A stretch of 45,054 bases of DNA from JBDTMT01 sp033764095. Its GTDB lineage: Bacteria; Desulfobacterota; Binatia; HRBIN30; CADEER01. Of this stretch, positions 17,080-26,027 are shown piece by piece. The DNA is taken from positions 1 to 45,054 of the forward strand of contig JANRJF010000435.1 of assembly GCA_033764095.1 (NCBI GenBank), read 5' to 3'. The notes beneath the pieces were generated by a model. The model was given only the letters and a program-made list of their open reading frames with translations, made no database searches and had not been told where the DNA came from. The position numbers and the translations under genes were made by a program. Each line of letters opens with the position of its first letter. Position 1 is the stretch's first letter.

Positions 17080-18515
17080 GCGCTCGACGCTTCCCCGCGC
17101 TCGGCGCGCTCGCCGCCGCGCTGCTGTACGCCGGCATCATGGCGGCGGCGTATCCGTACCGCGACGTCTTCGCCTTCGACCCCGATGAAGGGATCAACGC
17201 CGGCAAGGCGCTGCTGCTGGAGCGCGGCGCGCTGCTGTACGCGCAGGTGTGGAACGACCAGCCACCGCTCTTCACCTACCTGCTGCGCGGCTGGTGCAAT
17301 GTGGTCGGCTGGACGGTCGCCGACGCGCGGCTGCTGGTGCTGCTGTTCGCCGCCCTGCTGGTGTTCGCCGTCGCCGACATCGGCCGCCTGGAGGGCGGGC
17401 CGCGCGCCGGCGCGATCGCCGCGCTGGCCTTCGCCGCCAGCAGCCTGGCGCCGCGGCTCAGCGTCTCGCTGATGATCGGCCTGCCGGCCATCGCGCTCGC
17501 CACGCTGGCGGTGTGGGCGCTGTTCCGCTGGCTGCATGGCGGCCGCGACGCCTGGCTGCCGCTCGCCGGCGCGCTGTTCGCCGCCTCGCTCGCCACCAAG
17601 CTGATCACCGCGTGCCTGCTGCCGGTGGTCGCCGCCTGGCTGTGGCTGGCGGCCCCGCCGGCGCGCCGCGTGCGCGCGCTGACGCTGTGGCTCGGCTCCA
17701 CCCTGCTGGTCGGCGCCGCGCTGCTGCTGGCCCTGGTCGGTCCCGCGCACTTCGATGATCTGGTCCGCCCACACCTGGCGGCGCGCAGCGCGCCCGGCCT
17801 GCAGAAGTATGGCAATGGCGGCCTGCTGGTGACGACGCGCGCCGAATGGGCGCTCACCGCGCTCGGCTGGATCGCCTTCGCCCGCCTCGCCCGGCAGCGC
17901 CGCCTGCGGTTGCTGCTGTTTCCCGCCTGGGTGGTGGCCGGCGCCGCCGCGCTGCTGGCGCACCATCCGGTCTGGTACCACCATCAACTGCTGCTCAGCG
18001 TGCCGTACTGCCCGGCGATCGGCGTCGTCCTCGCCGACGCGCTGGCGCGCCGGCGCGCGGGCGCGCCGGCGTTGCGCCTGGCGCCGGCGGCGGCGCTGCT
18101 GCTGCTCGCCGGGCTGGCGATCCAGCACGTGTTCTTCACGCGCCCGCCGGCGGCCGACGTCGACGCGGCGCAGGCGGTCGCGGCGCTGCGCGCGCATCTC
18201 GGCGCGCGTCGCGTCGCGCTGGCGGGCAACGCGATGTACGCCTTCCGCGCCGGCGCCACCATGCCGCCGGCGCTGGCGGTGTTGTCCGGCAAGCGCGCCG
18301 CCACCGATCCCGGCCTGGAGCGCGACGTGGCCGCCGCCTTCGCCGGCGACGCTGCGCCGGAGGTGGTGCTGATGACCGCCGACATGCCGGCGCGCGTCCG
18401 CGCCGCGGTCGCCCGGGGCATGGCGACGCGCTACGTCGAGCTGCCGCGCGACGCGCTCGCGACCGCGACGGTCGCGGTACGGCGCGACCTGCTGGCCACG
18501 GCGGCGCCGCGATGA
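17076..18515 (+). CDS. GT-C type membrane glycosyltransferase
   Basis: A 479-residue polytopic protein. After a first helix it has FAFDPDEGINAGKALLLERG and NDQPPLFTYLLRGW, the acidic and proline motifs of the GT39/ArnT-like GT-C fold. About nine further helices follow, then a roughly 120-residue C-terminal soluble part. It overlaps the upstream glycosyltransferase and the downstream gene by ATGA, so the four genes are translationally coupled. Two consecutive GT-C enzymes suggest stepwise modification of one acceptor, possibly a lipid or surface glycan. Confidence 0.87.
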   Translation: MSARRFPALGALAAALLYAGIMAAAYPYRDVFAFDPDEGINAGKALLLERGALLYAQVWNDQPPLFTYLLRGWCNVVGWTVADARLLVLLFAALLVFAVADIGRLEGGPRAGAIAALAFAASSLAPRLSVSLMIGLPAIALATLAVWALFRWLHGGRDAWLPLAGALFAASLATKLITACLLPVVAAWLWLAAPPARRVRALTLWLGSTLLVGAALLLALVGPAHFDDLVRPHLAARSAPGLQKYGNGGLLVTTRAEWALTALGWIAFARLARQRRLRLLLFPAWVVAGAAALLAHHPVWYHHQLLLSVPYCPAIGVVLADALARRRAGAPALRLAPAAALLLLAGLAIQHVFFTRPPAADVDAAQAVAALRAHLGARRVALAGNAMYAFRAGATMPPALAVLSGKRAATDPGLERDVAAAFAGDAAPEVVLMTADMPARVRAAVARGMATRYVELPRDALATATVAVRRDLLATAAPR

Positions 18516-18955
18516 GGCGCGCCACCGACCGCCGGCTGCGGCGCGTCCCGGGCGCGCTGCTGTGCGTCGTCGTGTTGCTCTCGTTGGCGCTGCGCGAGTG
18601 GTACCCGTTCTCGTTCTTCCCGATGTACGCCAGCTTCGGCCCGGCCACCTGGCACGTGCTGGTCACCGACGGCGACGACCACGTGGCGCCGACCGCGCTC
18701 CTGTTCGGCATCGACGCGCGCCCCTTCAAGCGCATGTGGGAGCGCCGCATGCTGGCCTACGTCGCGGCCGGCCGGCCCGGCGCCGAAGCGGAAGCGTTGG
18801 CGGCGCAGGACCTGTTGCGCGAGGCGGCGGCGCGGCCCGTCCCCGACGCGCCGCCGGCGCCGGCGCGCCTCCGCCTGTGGATGATCACCTCCGGCGTCGG
18901 CGCCGGCGGCCTGACGCGCCAGCAACGGCTGCTCGGCGAGGTGGCGCTGCGATGA
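18512..18955 (+). CDS. Small membrane protein of an HTTM-type pair
   Basis: A 147-residue protein with one N-terminal helix (PGALLCVVVLLSLAL) followed by REWYPFSFFPMYASF. The YPFSFFPMY pattern is commonly seen in short proteins encoded next to HTTM or DoxX-like membrane proteins, here the gene that follows. The rest is soluble and mostly helical. It overlaps both neighbours by four bases. Function is unknown; it probably works with the 18952 product. Confidence 0.72.
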   Translation: MRRATDRRLRRVPGALLCVVVLLSLALREWYPFSFFPMYASFGPATWHVLVTDGDDHVAPTALLFGIDARPFKRMWERRMLAYVAAGRPGAEAEALAAQDLLREAAARPVPDAPPAPARLRLWMITSGVGAGGLTRQQRLLGEVALR

Positions 18956-19863
18956 GCTGGTGGCGCGAGCCGCCGCCGCGCGCGACGTGGGAGCTGCGCC
19001 TGCAGCGCCTCGGCGTGGCGCTGCTGCTGGCCTGGCGGCTGCCCGCGTTGCCGGTCTATCCCAGTCAGCCATTCCCGGTCGGCGTCGCCACCTGGATCGA
19101 CTTCAGCGCCCTCGCCACACCGGCCTGGGCGCCGTGGCTCACCGCCGCCTTCGCCATCGCGTTGGTGCTGTACGTCCTCGGACGCGCCATGCCGCTGGCG
19201 GTCGGCGTGCTGCTCGTCCTGTGGGTCGGACGCGGCGCGCTGGCCAGCTCGCAGGGCGGCCTCGACCACACCACGCAACTGCTCGGCCTGGTGCTGTTGG
19301 CGCAGTGGATCGCCTACCTCCGCGCCGCGCTGGCGCGGCGGCAGGGCGGGCTCGCCGTGGCGGCCGGCGACGAGCTGGCGGTGGACTACTCGATGCAGAC
19401 CATCGCCGCGGCCTACGTCCTGGCCGCCGGGATGAAGCTGGTCATCTCGCGCGGCGGGTGGATCGCGCAGCTGCCGTACATCTCCAGCGACGTGCTGAAG
19501 CTGCACGGCCAGCTCTACGCCTCGCTCGGCGATGCGGCGCTGCTGGCGCGCGGCGATACGCTGGCCGATCTCATCTGGTCCCACCCGCTGCTGACGCAGC
19601 TGCTGATCGGCCCGACCTGGCTGCTGGAGCTGCTGGCGCCGCTGGCGCTGCTCGGCCGCCTGCCGGCGCTGCTGATCGGCCTCGGCCTGCTCGCCATGCA
19701 CCAGGGCATCGACTGGCTGATGCTGATCAACTTCCGCGAGAACCAGGCGCTGTTGTGGATCTACTTCGTCAACCTCCCGTGGTTGGCCAGTCAGCTGGTT
19801 GCACGCGGCCGTCAGCGGTCAGCCATCGGCGCTCAGCCGCAACCGTCCAGAGCTGACGCCTGA
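18952..19863 (+). CDS. HTTM-like polytopic membrane protein
   Basis: A 303-residue protein with about eight helices and a spacing that recalls HTTM (vitamin-K-carboxylase-like) membrane proteins: LQRLGVALLLAWRLPALPVYP at the N-terminus, QTIAAAYVLAAGMKLVISRGGWI in the centre and GLLAMHQGIDWLML near the end. I assign it by pattern and by its partner gene; the carboxylase residues are not evident. The last 20 residues and the TGA at 19861-19863 are read from a GTCAGC-word repeat (19811-19879), so the original C-terminus has been replaced. It is the last gene of the operon. Confidence 0.7.
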   Translation: MSWWREPPPRATWELRLQRLGVALLLAWRLPALPVYPSQPFPVGVATWIDFSALATPAWAPWLTAAFAIALVLYVLGRAMPLAVGVLLVLWVGRGALASSQGGLDHTTQLLGLVLLAQWIAYLRAALARRQGGLAVAAGDELAVDYSMQTIAAAYVLAAGMKLVISRGGWIAQLPYISSDVLKLHGQLYASLGDAALLARGDTLADLIWSHPLLTQLLIGPTWLLELLAPLALLGRLPALLIGLGLLAMHQGIDWLMLINFRENQALLWIYFVNLPWLASQLVARGRQRSAIGAQPQPSRADA

Positions 19864-19879
19864 GCGCTGACAGCTGACA
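19811..19879. repeat. Inverted repeat of GTCAGC words; supplies a stop codon
   Basis: GTCAGCGGTCAGC at 19811-19823 pairs with GCTGACAGCTGAC at 19866-19878 (12 of 13). The element begins in the upstream gene, and its right half provides the TGA at 19861-19863. The same word family recurs at 25593-25672. Confidence 0.85.
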
Positions 19880-19941
19880 GCGCGCTCTCTTCCAACTGCT
19901 GCTGCGCTGTGTCAGCAGACGGGCACGGAAGGAGGGGTCCG

Positions 19942-21696
19942 ATGCGTCGAGTCACGCGCGGCGCGGCCGTCGCTCTGGCGCTGGCCGCGATCAGCTGGTC
20001 CACGCCCGCCTGGGCACCGTTCCACCTGGTGGTGATCGAGGAGGTCTTCTTCGGCACCCAGGACTGTCCGGACGCGCAGTACGTCCGCCTGCGCACGCTC
20101 AGCCTCGGCCAGGTGCTGGTGTTCAACCAGACCGTGGACACGCAGACCGCCGACGGCAGCAGTGCCCCGCCGTTCGGCAAGTTCGCGCGCAACCTGAGCA
20201 ACGGGGCGAGCGGCGTGGCGATGATCATCGGCACGTCGCAGGCGCAGGAGCTGTTCGGCATGGACATGGACCAGGTCGCCGACGGTCGCCTGGTGATCGG
20301 CGACGGCCGCGTCTGCTTCGGCAGCTTCGGCGGCCAGCCGGTCGACTGCCTCGCCTACGGCGCCTACACCGGCGACAACGGCAGCCGCGGTCAACCGGCG
20401 GTGCGCCCGGCGACCGGCCAGGCACTGGTGCGCGTCAACGACACCGGCAACAACGTCATGGACTTCCAGTCCGGCGCGCCGGCGCCAGTGAACAACAAGG
20501 GCGAGAGCGGCACGCTCGGCGTCTGCGCGCCGCCGGCGACGCTGACCCCGACCGCCACCGCGGTGCCGGACTCGGGCTGCTACGGCGACTGCAACGGCGA
20601 CGGCGAGGTGACGATCAACGAGCTCATCACGCTGGTGAACATCGCGCTCGGCTCGTCTCCGGTGTCGGCGTGTGCGGCGCTGCCGCCGAATGCCGAGGTC
20701 ACCATCTCGGACCTGGTGCGGGCAGTGAACAACGCGCTCTCCGGCTGCCCGGCGACGCCGACGCCGACCGCGACGCTGGCCGTGCCGACCGGCACGGCGA
20801 CGGCGACGGTGACACCCAGCGTCACGCCCGGCGGACCGCTCGGCGTACGGCGCTTCTCCCTCAACCCCAGCACGTCGCAGGTGATCGCCACGCTGGCGTC
20901 CGGCTTCGCCTTCCCGACCAGTGGCATGGAAGGCTTCCTCGAGCTGCGCGCCGGCGTGCCGAACACGCTCAGCGGCCTCGCCGTCATCGACGTCACCGAC
21001 ACCTCGGAGTACCTCGCCATCGACCTGCCGATGGGCGGCCAGGCGTTGTGCATCAAACCGGCACGCGCGCAGCTGCCCTTTCTCGCCGCCGGATTCGTCG
21101 CCTGCGGCGGCGGCATTCCGCTCGGCCTCGACCTGACCATCGACCACAACCTGGGCACGGTCGGGCTCTGCTCCGGCGGCGCGCAGAACGGCGAGAGCTG
21201 CGCCAGCGACGACGACTGTCCCGACGGCAACTGCTTCAGCGGCGAGGACTGCACCGCCGCGGGCGGCCACCTGGAGGACGCCAGCGATCCGTTTCCCGGC
21301 GTCTGCAACGGATCGTTGGTGGGGATGGGCGGCAGTGAAGACTCCGGCGTCGGCGCGGTGCTGATCTCACCCGACCCGGTCAACGGCTTCATCCATGGCC
21401 TGCCGGCGGCGATCATCACCGAAGCCGCGACGCCGTGCGGCGACGAACCCAACGCGCCGGGCTACTCGACCGTCATGGCGTTCACCAGCGGCCGCGCCGT
21501 CGGCCGCATACTCGATTACAACAACCTCGCCGACCAGACGCTGGAGGCCGAGTACATCGGCCAGAACTTCAGCTGCCCCGGCTGGACGACCGAAAACGGC
21601 CCCGGCACCCTCGCCGTCGCCGCGCCGTCGCTCAACCTGTCGATCGGCCCCGCCGGCGTCGCCGATCTCATCTCGACCATCGTGCTGGACGACTGA
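19942..21696 (+). CDS. Secreted protein with dockerin-like Ca-binding repeats
   Basis: A 584-residue exported protein. A Sec signal (1-25, TPAWA) precedes a roughly 190-residue domain like lamin-tail/surface adhesin folds. A TP linker leads to GDCNGDGEVTINELITLVNIALG, a dockerin-like EF-hand loop. The second repeat (NAEVTISDLVRAVNNALSGC) has lost its DxDxDG residues. Another TP linker and a Cys-containing C-terminal domain follow, with SDDDCPDGNCFSGEDC. No cohesin is in the window. AAGGAGG at 19929-19935 fixes the ATG at 19942. It is followed by REP-like hairpins. Confidence 0.8.
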   Translation: MRRVTRGAAVALALAAISWSTPAWAPFHLVVIEEVFFGTQDCPDAQYVRLRTLSLGQVLVFNQTVDTQTADGSSAPPFGKFARNLSNGASGVAMIIGTSQAQELFGMDMDQVADGRLVIGDGRVCFGSFGGQPVDCLAYGAYTGDNGSRGQPAVRPATGQALVRVNDTGNNVMDFQSGAPAPVNNKGESGTLGVCAPPATLTPTATAVPDSGCYGDCNGDGEVTINELITLVNIALGSSPVSACAALPPNAEVTISDLVRAVNNALSGCPATPTPTATLAVPTGTATATVTPSVTPGGPLGVRRFSLNPSTSQVIATLASGFAFPTSGMEGFLELRAGVPNTLSGLAVIDVTDTSEYLAIDLPMGGQALCIKPARAQLPFLAAGFVACGGGIPLGLDLTIDHNLGTVGLCSGGAQNGESCASDDDCPDGNCFSGEDCTAAGGHLEDASDPFPGVCNGSLVGMGGSEDSGVGAVLISPDPVNGFIHGLPAAIITEAATPCGDEPNAPGYSTVMAFTSGRAVGRILDYNNLADQTLEAEYIGQNFSCPGWTTENGPGTLAVAAPSLNLSIGPAGVADLISTIVLDD

Positions 21697-21705
21697 AGGG
21701 CAATC

Positions 21706-21809
21706 GTAGCGCGGCCCTCCGTGGCCGCCGGCTGCGGAACCCAACGCATGCGGCCGCGGAGGGCCGCGCTACCGAGCAGAGATTGTGCGGCCACGGAGGG
21801 CCGCGCTAC
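21706..21809. repeat. Three REP-like GTAG hairpin units, flanked by CAATC
   Basis: Unit 1 at 21706-21728 starts GTAG and folds GCGGCC...GGCCGC. Unit 3 at 21787-21809 is its perfect 23-base complement and unit 2 at 21750-21772 is the same with one mismatch. CAATC occurs directly outside both ends (21701-21705 and 21810-21814). This resembles RAYT-mobilised REP/BIME elements. Confidence 0.82.
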
Positions 21810-21818
21810 CAATCGGCC

Positions 21819-23153
21819 ATGCGCTTTCCGGACGGATTTCGTTGGGGCACGGCGACCGCCGCCTACCAGATCGAAGGGGCGTGGGACGCCGACGGCAAGG
21901 GGCCGTCGATCTGGGACGAGTTCTCGCACACGCCGGGCCGCATCAGGGACGGCGACACCGGCGACGCCGCCTGCGACCACTACCATCGCTACCGCGACGA
22001 CGTCGCGCTGATGGCCGAGCTGGGCCTCGACGCCTACCGCTTCTCCATCTCGTGGCCGCGCGTCCTCCCGTCCGGCAGCGGCGCGGCGAACCAGGCCGGG
22101 CTCGATTTCTACTCGCGGCTGGTCGACGCGCTGCTCGAACGCCACATCACGCCGTTCATCACCCTTTACCACTGGGATCTGCCGCAGGCGCTGCAGGCGC
22201 GCGGCGGCTGGGGCAGCCGCGACATCGCCGGCTGGTTCGGCGACTACGCGACGCTGCTCGGCCGCGCGCTCGGCGACCGGGTGACGCACTGGATCACCTT
22301 CAACGAGCCGATGGCGTTCATCGTGCTCGGTCACAATTTCGGCATCCACGCGCCCGGGCTCAGCGATCCCGCTCTTGCCTTCCAGGCCTCGCACCACATG
22401 AACCTGGCGCACGGCAACGCGGTGCGCGCGCTGCGCGCCACCTCGCCCGGCGCGGTGATCGGCATCACGCAGGTGTCGATGCCCTGCTATCCGGCCTCCG
22501 ACGACCCCGCCGACCGCGACGCCGCCTGGCGCTACGACGGCTTCGTCAACCGCTGGTACTGGGAGCCGCCGCTGCTCGGCCGCTATCCGCAGGACGTACT
22601 CGATCGGCTCGGCGCCCTCGCGCCGGCCATCGCGCCCGGCGACCTGGAGCAGATCGCCCCGCCGCTCGACTTCTTCGGCCACAACTCCTACACGCGCGCC
22701 GTCGTCCGCCACGATCCGGACTCGGCGCTGGTCGGCGCCAAGACCGTCCAGACCGGCAACCCGAGCACCGCCATGGGCTGGGAGATCTATCCCGACCACC
22801 TCTACGACGCGCTGACCCGCATCACCCGCGACTACGGCGCGCCCGACATCTACATCACCGAGAACGGCGCCGCCTTCGAGGATCGCGTCGTCAACGGCCG
22901 CGTCGACGACCCCGAGCGCACCAGCTACCTGCGCGAGCACCTGCTCGCCTGCCAGCGCGCCATCGCCGACGGCGTCAAGCTGCGCGGCTACTTCTGCTGG
23001 TCGCTGCTCGACAACTTCGAGTGGACTTACGGCTACTCGAAGCGCTTCGGCCTGATCCACGTCGACTTCGCGACGCAGCAGCGCATCGTCAAAGCGTCGG
23101 GCCGCTTCTTCGCCGCGTGCGCGAGAGCGAACAGCGTGACCGGTGACCAGTGA
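21819..23153 (+). CDS. GH1 family beta-glucosidase
   Basis: A 444-residue TIM-barrel glycosidase, normal GH1 length. The N-terminal signature FRWGTATAAYQIEGA is followed by acid/base Glu163 (TFNEP) and nucleophile Glu348 (YITENGAAF). YRFSISWPRVLP and ENFEWTYGYSKRFGL-type blocks (DNFEWTYGY here) are present. It should hydrolyse beta-glucosides or cellobiose, acting in the cytosol since there is no signal peptide. No ribosome site precedes the ATG at 21819, which lies ten bases after a REP-like unit. The last residues (SVTGDQ) and TGA are read from a GACCGGT-word repeat. Confidence 0.95.
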   Translation: MRFPDGFRWGTATAAYQIEGAWDADGKGPSIWDEFSHTPGRIRDGDTGDAACDHYHRYRDDVALMAELGLDAYRFSISWPRVLPSGSGAANQAGLDFYSRLVDALLERHITPFITLYHWDLPQALQARGGWGSRDIAGWFGDYATLLGRALGDRVTHWITFNEPMAFIVLGHNFGIHAPGLSDPALAFQASHHMNLAHGNAVRALRATSPGAVIGITQVSMPCYPASDDPADRDAAWRYDGFVNRWYWEPPLLGRYPQDVLDRLGALAPAIAPGDLEQIAPPLDFFGHNSYTRAVVRHDPDSALVGAKTVQTGNPSTAMGWEIYPDHLYDALTRITRDYGAPDIYITENGAAFEDRVVNGRVDDPERTSYLREHLLACQRAIADGVKLRGYFCWSLLDNFEWTYGYSKRFGLIHVDFATQQRIVKASGRFFAACARANSVTGDQ

Positions 23154-23211
23154 CCGGTGACCGGTGGTGAGCTGCTTCTACCGGGCACTGGTCACCGGTC
23201 ACCGGTCACGC
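23134..23211. repeat. Inverted repeat of GACCGGT words spanning a gene boundary
   Basis: CGTGACCGGTGACC at 23135-23148 is perfectly complementary to 23197-23210. Arms are tandem 7-base words. It contains the GH1 stop (23151-23153) and the possible GTG start of the Nudix gene (23157). Confidence 0.88.
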
Positions 23212-23627
23212 CGTTGAGTGGCCTGGTTTCCGCCGGCTGCCTGATCACCCGCGACGGACCGAACGGTCCGGAGGTGCTGCTGGTGCACGCGCGCGGCGCG
23301 ACCTTTCGCCGGCCGCTGTTCGGTATCCCGAAGGGGTTGGTCGAGGACGGCGAGTCGCTCGAACAGGCGGCGCAGCGCGAGGCCGAGGAGGAGACCGGCC
23401 TGGCCATCGTGCTCGGCGCCTCGCTCGGCAGCGTGCGGCAGAAGTCGGGCAAGGTGGTGCACGCCTTCGCCGCCACGGTTGCGCCGCACAGCCTCGACGG
23501 CGTCGACGCGCGCGGCCGCTGCGTGCGCCACGACGACGAGAACGACGTCTGCCGCTTCTACCCAATCGAAGAGGCGCGCGAGCTCATGATCGAGGCGCAG
23601 CGCGCGTTTCTGGACCGACTGCCGTGA
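23157..23627 (+). CDS. Nudix hydrolase
   Basis: A 156-residue Nudix protein with a complete box at 60-82: G-x5-E-x7-REAEEETGL. It hydrolyses a nucleoside diphosphate linked to another group; the substrate is unknown, but the neighbouring FRRPLFGIPKG and KSGKVVHAFAA recall the (di)nucleoside polyphosphate / predicted NTP group. The start is doubtful: GTG 23157 lies in the repeat loop with no ribosome site, and the first 19 residues come from the repeat. TTG 23214 would give a normal 137-residue protein. Confidence 0.88.
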   Translation: MTGGELLLPGTGHRSPVTPLSGLVSAGCLITRDGPNGPEVLLVHARGATFRRPLFGIPKGLVEDGESLEQAAQREAEEETGLAIVLGASLGSVRQKSGKVVHAFAATVAPHSLDGVDARGRCVRHDDENDVCRFYPIEEARELMIEAQRAFLDRLP

Positions 23628-23653
23628 CGTTCGTGTTGCTCGCGCGGGGTGGT

Positions 23654-23844
23654 GGGCCACGGATTACACGGATTGGTCTGGAACACGGATTACACGGAGA
23701 CGGGCTCGACATCGTTTCAGTTTCTTTTGGGGGCCGGAATCTGCGGTGGTGGCCGACAGCGGCGCGTTGCCCTGAATTCTCAGCCCCCAGTCGCCCTACT
23801 CCGTGTATTCCGTGTTCCAGACCAATCCGTGTAATCCGTGGCCC
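23654..23844. repeat. Long inverted repeat of ACACGGATT words (36-base perfect arms)
   Basis: Positions 23654-23689 are perfectly complementary to 23809-23844. Pairing continues for another 9 of 10 bases (23690-23699 with 23799-23808), giving a stem of about 46 bases around a roughly 99-base loop. No gene is credible within it. It lies between co-directional genes. Confidence 0.93.
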
Positions 23845-23906
23845 AGCGCCTCTCGCGCTGGCGCGCCGCTTGGTCTAGGACTCTCCCTCTGGGAGGGATG
23901 TTTCCA

Positions 23907-24932
<1,026 letters not shown>

Positions 24933-24940
24933 GAGAACTG

Positions 24941-25082
24941 CGTGACCGGTTACCGGTGACCGGTGACCGGTAGAAGACTCGGAACTGCAATCGACGTTAA
25001 CTGCGTGAATGGCTCTCCGTGACACGGTGCGGTGGGAGACGGCGTCTTCCCACCGGTCACCGGTCACTGGTCACCGGTCACG
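24941..25082. repeat. Inverted repeat of GACCGGT words
   Basis: The left arm at 24941-24972 (GTGACCGGT units) pairs with the right at 25050-25082. GAAGAC/GTCTTC (24973-24978 / 25044-25049) extends the stem. Same word as 23134-23211 but in a different arrangement. Confidence 0.85.
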
Positions 25083-25103
25083 CCTTCTCCGAAGGAGGAT
25101 CTC

Positions 25104-25589
25104 ATGGCGATCAAAGAAGGCGACTCCCTGCCGTTCGACATCAAGCTGAAGGAAATGGGCGAGAAGGGGCCGCAGGACGTCTCGGTCGGCGATCTCTTCA
25201 AGGGTAAGACGGTGGTGCTGTTCGCGGTGCCGGGGGCGTTCACGCCGACCTGCTCGATGAAGCACCTGCCGGGGTTCGTCGAGAAGGCGGGCGAGATCCG
25301 CGCCAAGGGCGTCGACGAGATCGTCTGCATGGCGGTCAACGACGCCTTCGTCATGGGCGCCTGGGGCGACAACCAGAAGGCGCACGGCAAGGTGCGCATG
25401 GTCGCCGACGGCAACGGCGAGCTGACCAAGGCGCTCGGTCTCGAGCTCGACGCCAGCGGCTTCGGCATGGGTCATCGCTCGAAGCGCTTCGCGCTGATCG
25501 CCAAGGACGGCAAGGTGACGCATCTCGCCGTCGACCCGGGCCCCGGCCTGACCACGTCGAGCGCCGAGTCGGTGCTGGCGCACCTCTGA
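25104..25589 (+). CDS. Peroxiredoxin, Prx5-type
   Basis: A 161-residue thiol peroxidase, normal Prx5 length. The peroxidatic cysteine is Cys50 in PGAFTPTC, with the conserved Pro43 and Thr47. Cys75 (DEIVCMAVND) is at the usual second position in this subfamily. It reduces hydrogen peroxide and alkyl hydroperoxides in the cytosol, probably with a glutaredoxin or thioredoxin partner that is not in this window. GAAGGAGG at 25091-25098 fixes the ATG at 25104. Confidence 0.93.
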   Translation: MAIKEGDSLPFDIKLKEMGEKGPQDVSVGDLFKGKTVVLFAVPGAFTPTCSMKHLPGFVEKAGEIRAKGVDEIVCMAVNDAFVMGAWGDNQKAHGKVRMVADGNGELTKALGLELDASGFGMGHRSKRFALIAKDGKVTHLAVDPGPGLTTSSAESVLAHL

Positions 25590-25592
25590 AGA

Positions 25593-25672
25593 GCCGTCGG
25601 CCGTCAGCCGTCAGCCGTCAGCTCAAGGCGCGGAAATTCAGAGCTGAAGGCTGATGGCTGATCGCCGACAGC
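25593..25672. repeat. Inverted repeat of GTCAGCC words
   Basis: The 32-base arm at 25593-25624 (three GTCAGCC units) pairs with 25641-25672 at 27 of 32 positions. It sits between the peroxiredoxin and the next gene, whose ATG follows four bases later. Same word family as 19811-19879. Confidence 0.85.
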
Positions 25673-25676
25673 CGGC

Positions 25677-25961
25677 ATGAATAAGAAGCACCCCTGGCGC
25701 AACGCGCTGGTCACGCTCGTCGTCCTGGCACCGATCTTCGGCTTCGTCGTCTGGTCGAGCTTCCAGGTGAGCGAGTTCGAGTGCGAGGTGTGCATCACCT
25801 TCGAGGGCCGCGATGTCTGTCGCACGGTCACCGGGCAGACCGAGCTGGAGGGGCTGCGCACCGGCATCGACAACGCCTGCGCGCAGCTCGCCTCGGGCGT
25901 GACCGACTCGCTGCGCTGCCAGCGCACGACGCCGCGCAAGGCCGGCTGCCGGCCGTTGTGA
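25677..25961 (+). CDS. Small Cys-rich single-pass membrane protein
   Basis: A 94-residue protein with a helix at 9-28 and a short exported C-terminal domain. Five cysteines follow: CEVCITFEGRDVC, NACAQL and LRCQRTT, with a last one near the end (AGC), which suggests disulfides outside the cytoplasm. I do not recognise a named family. No ribosome site precedes the ATG at 25677, which lies next to the repeat arm, so the start is uncertain. It is followed after 66 bases by the beta-propeller gene. Confidence 0.62.
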   Translation: MNKKHPWRNALVTLVVLAPIFGFVVWSSFQVSEFECEVCITFEGRDVCRTVTGQTELEGLRTGIDNACAQLASGVTDSLRCQRTTPRKAGCRPL

Positions 25962-26027
25962 CGTCGCGCACAGCGCCCGCCGGGCGCGTCTTGCGAGACT
26001 GGAGAGGGCGCGGATAGAGCTTGTTCC

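Noticed and set aside
20578..20755. True cellulosome dockerin
   Set aside because: The second Ca loop is degenerate and there is no cohesin or scaffoldin in the window, so only 'dockerin-like' is claimed.
23624..23878. Small frame between Nudix and LLM genes
   Set aside because: It is made of the 36-base inverted repeat arms; no ribosome site or protein-like composition.
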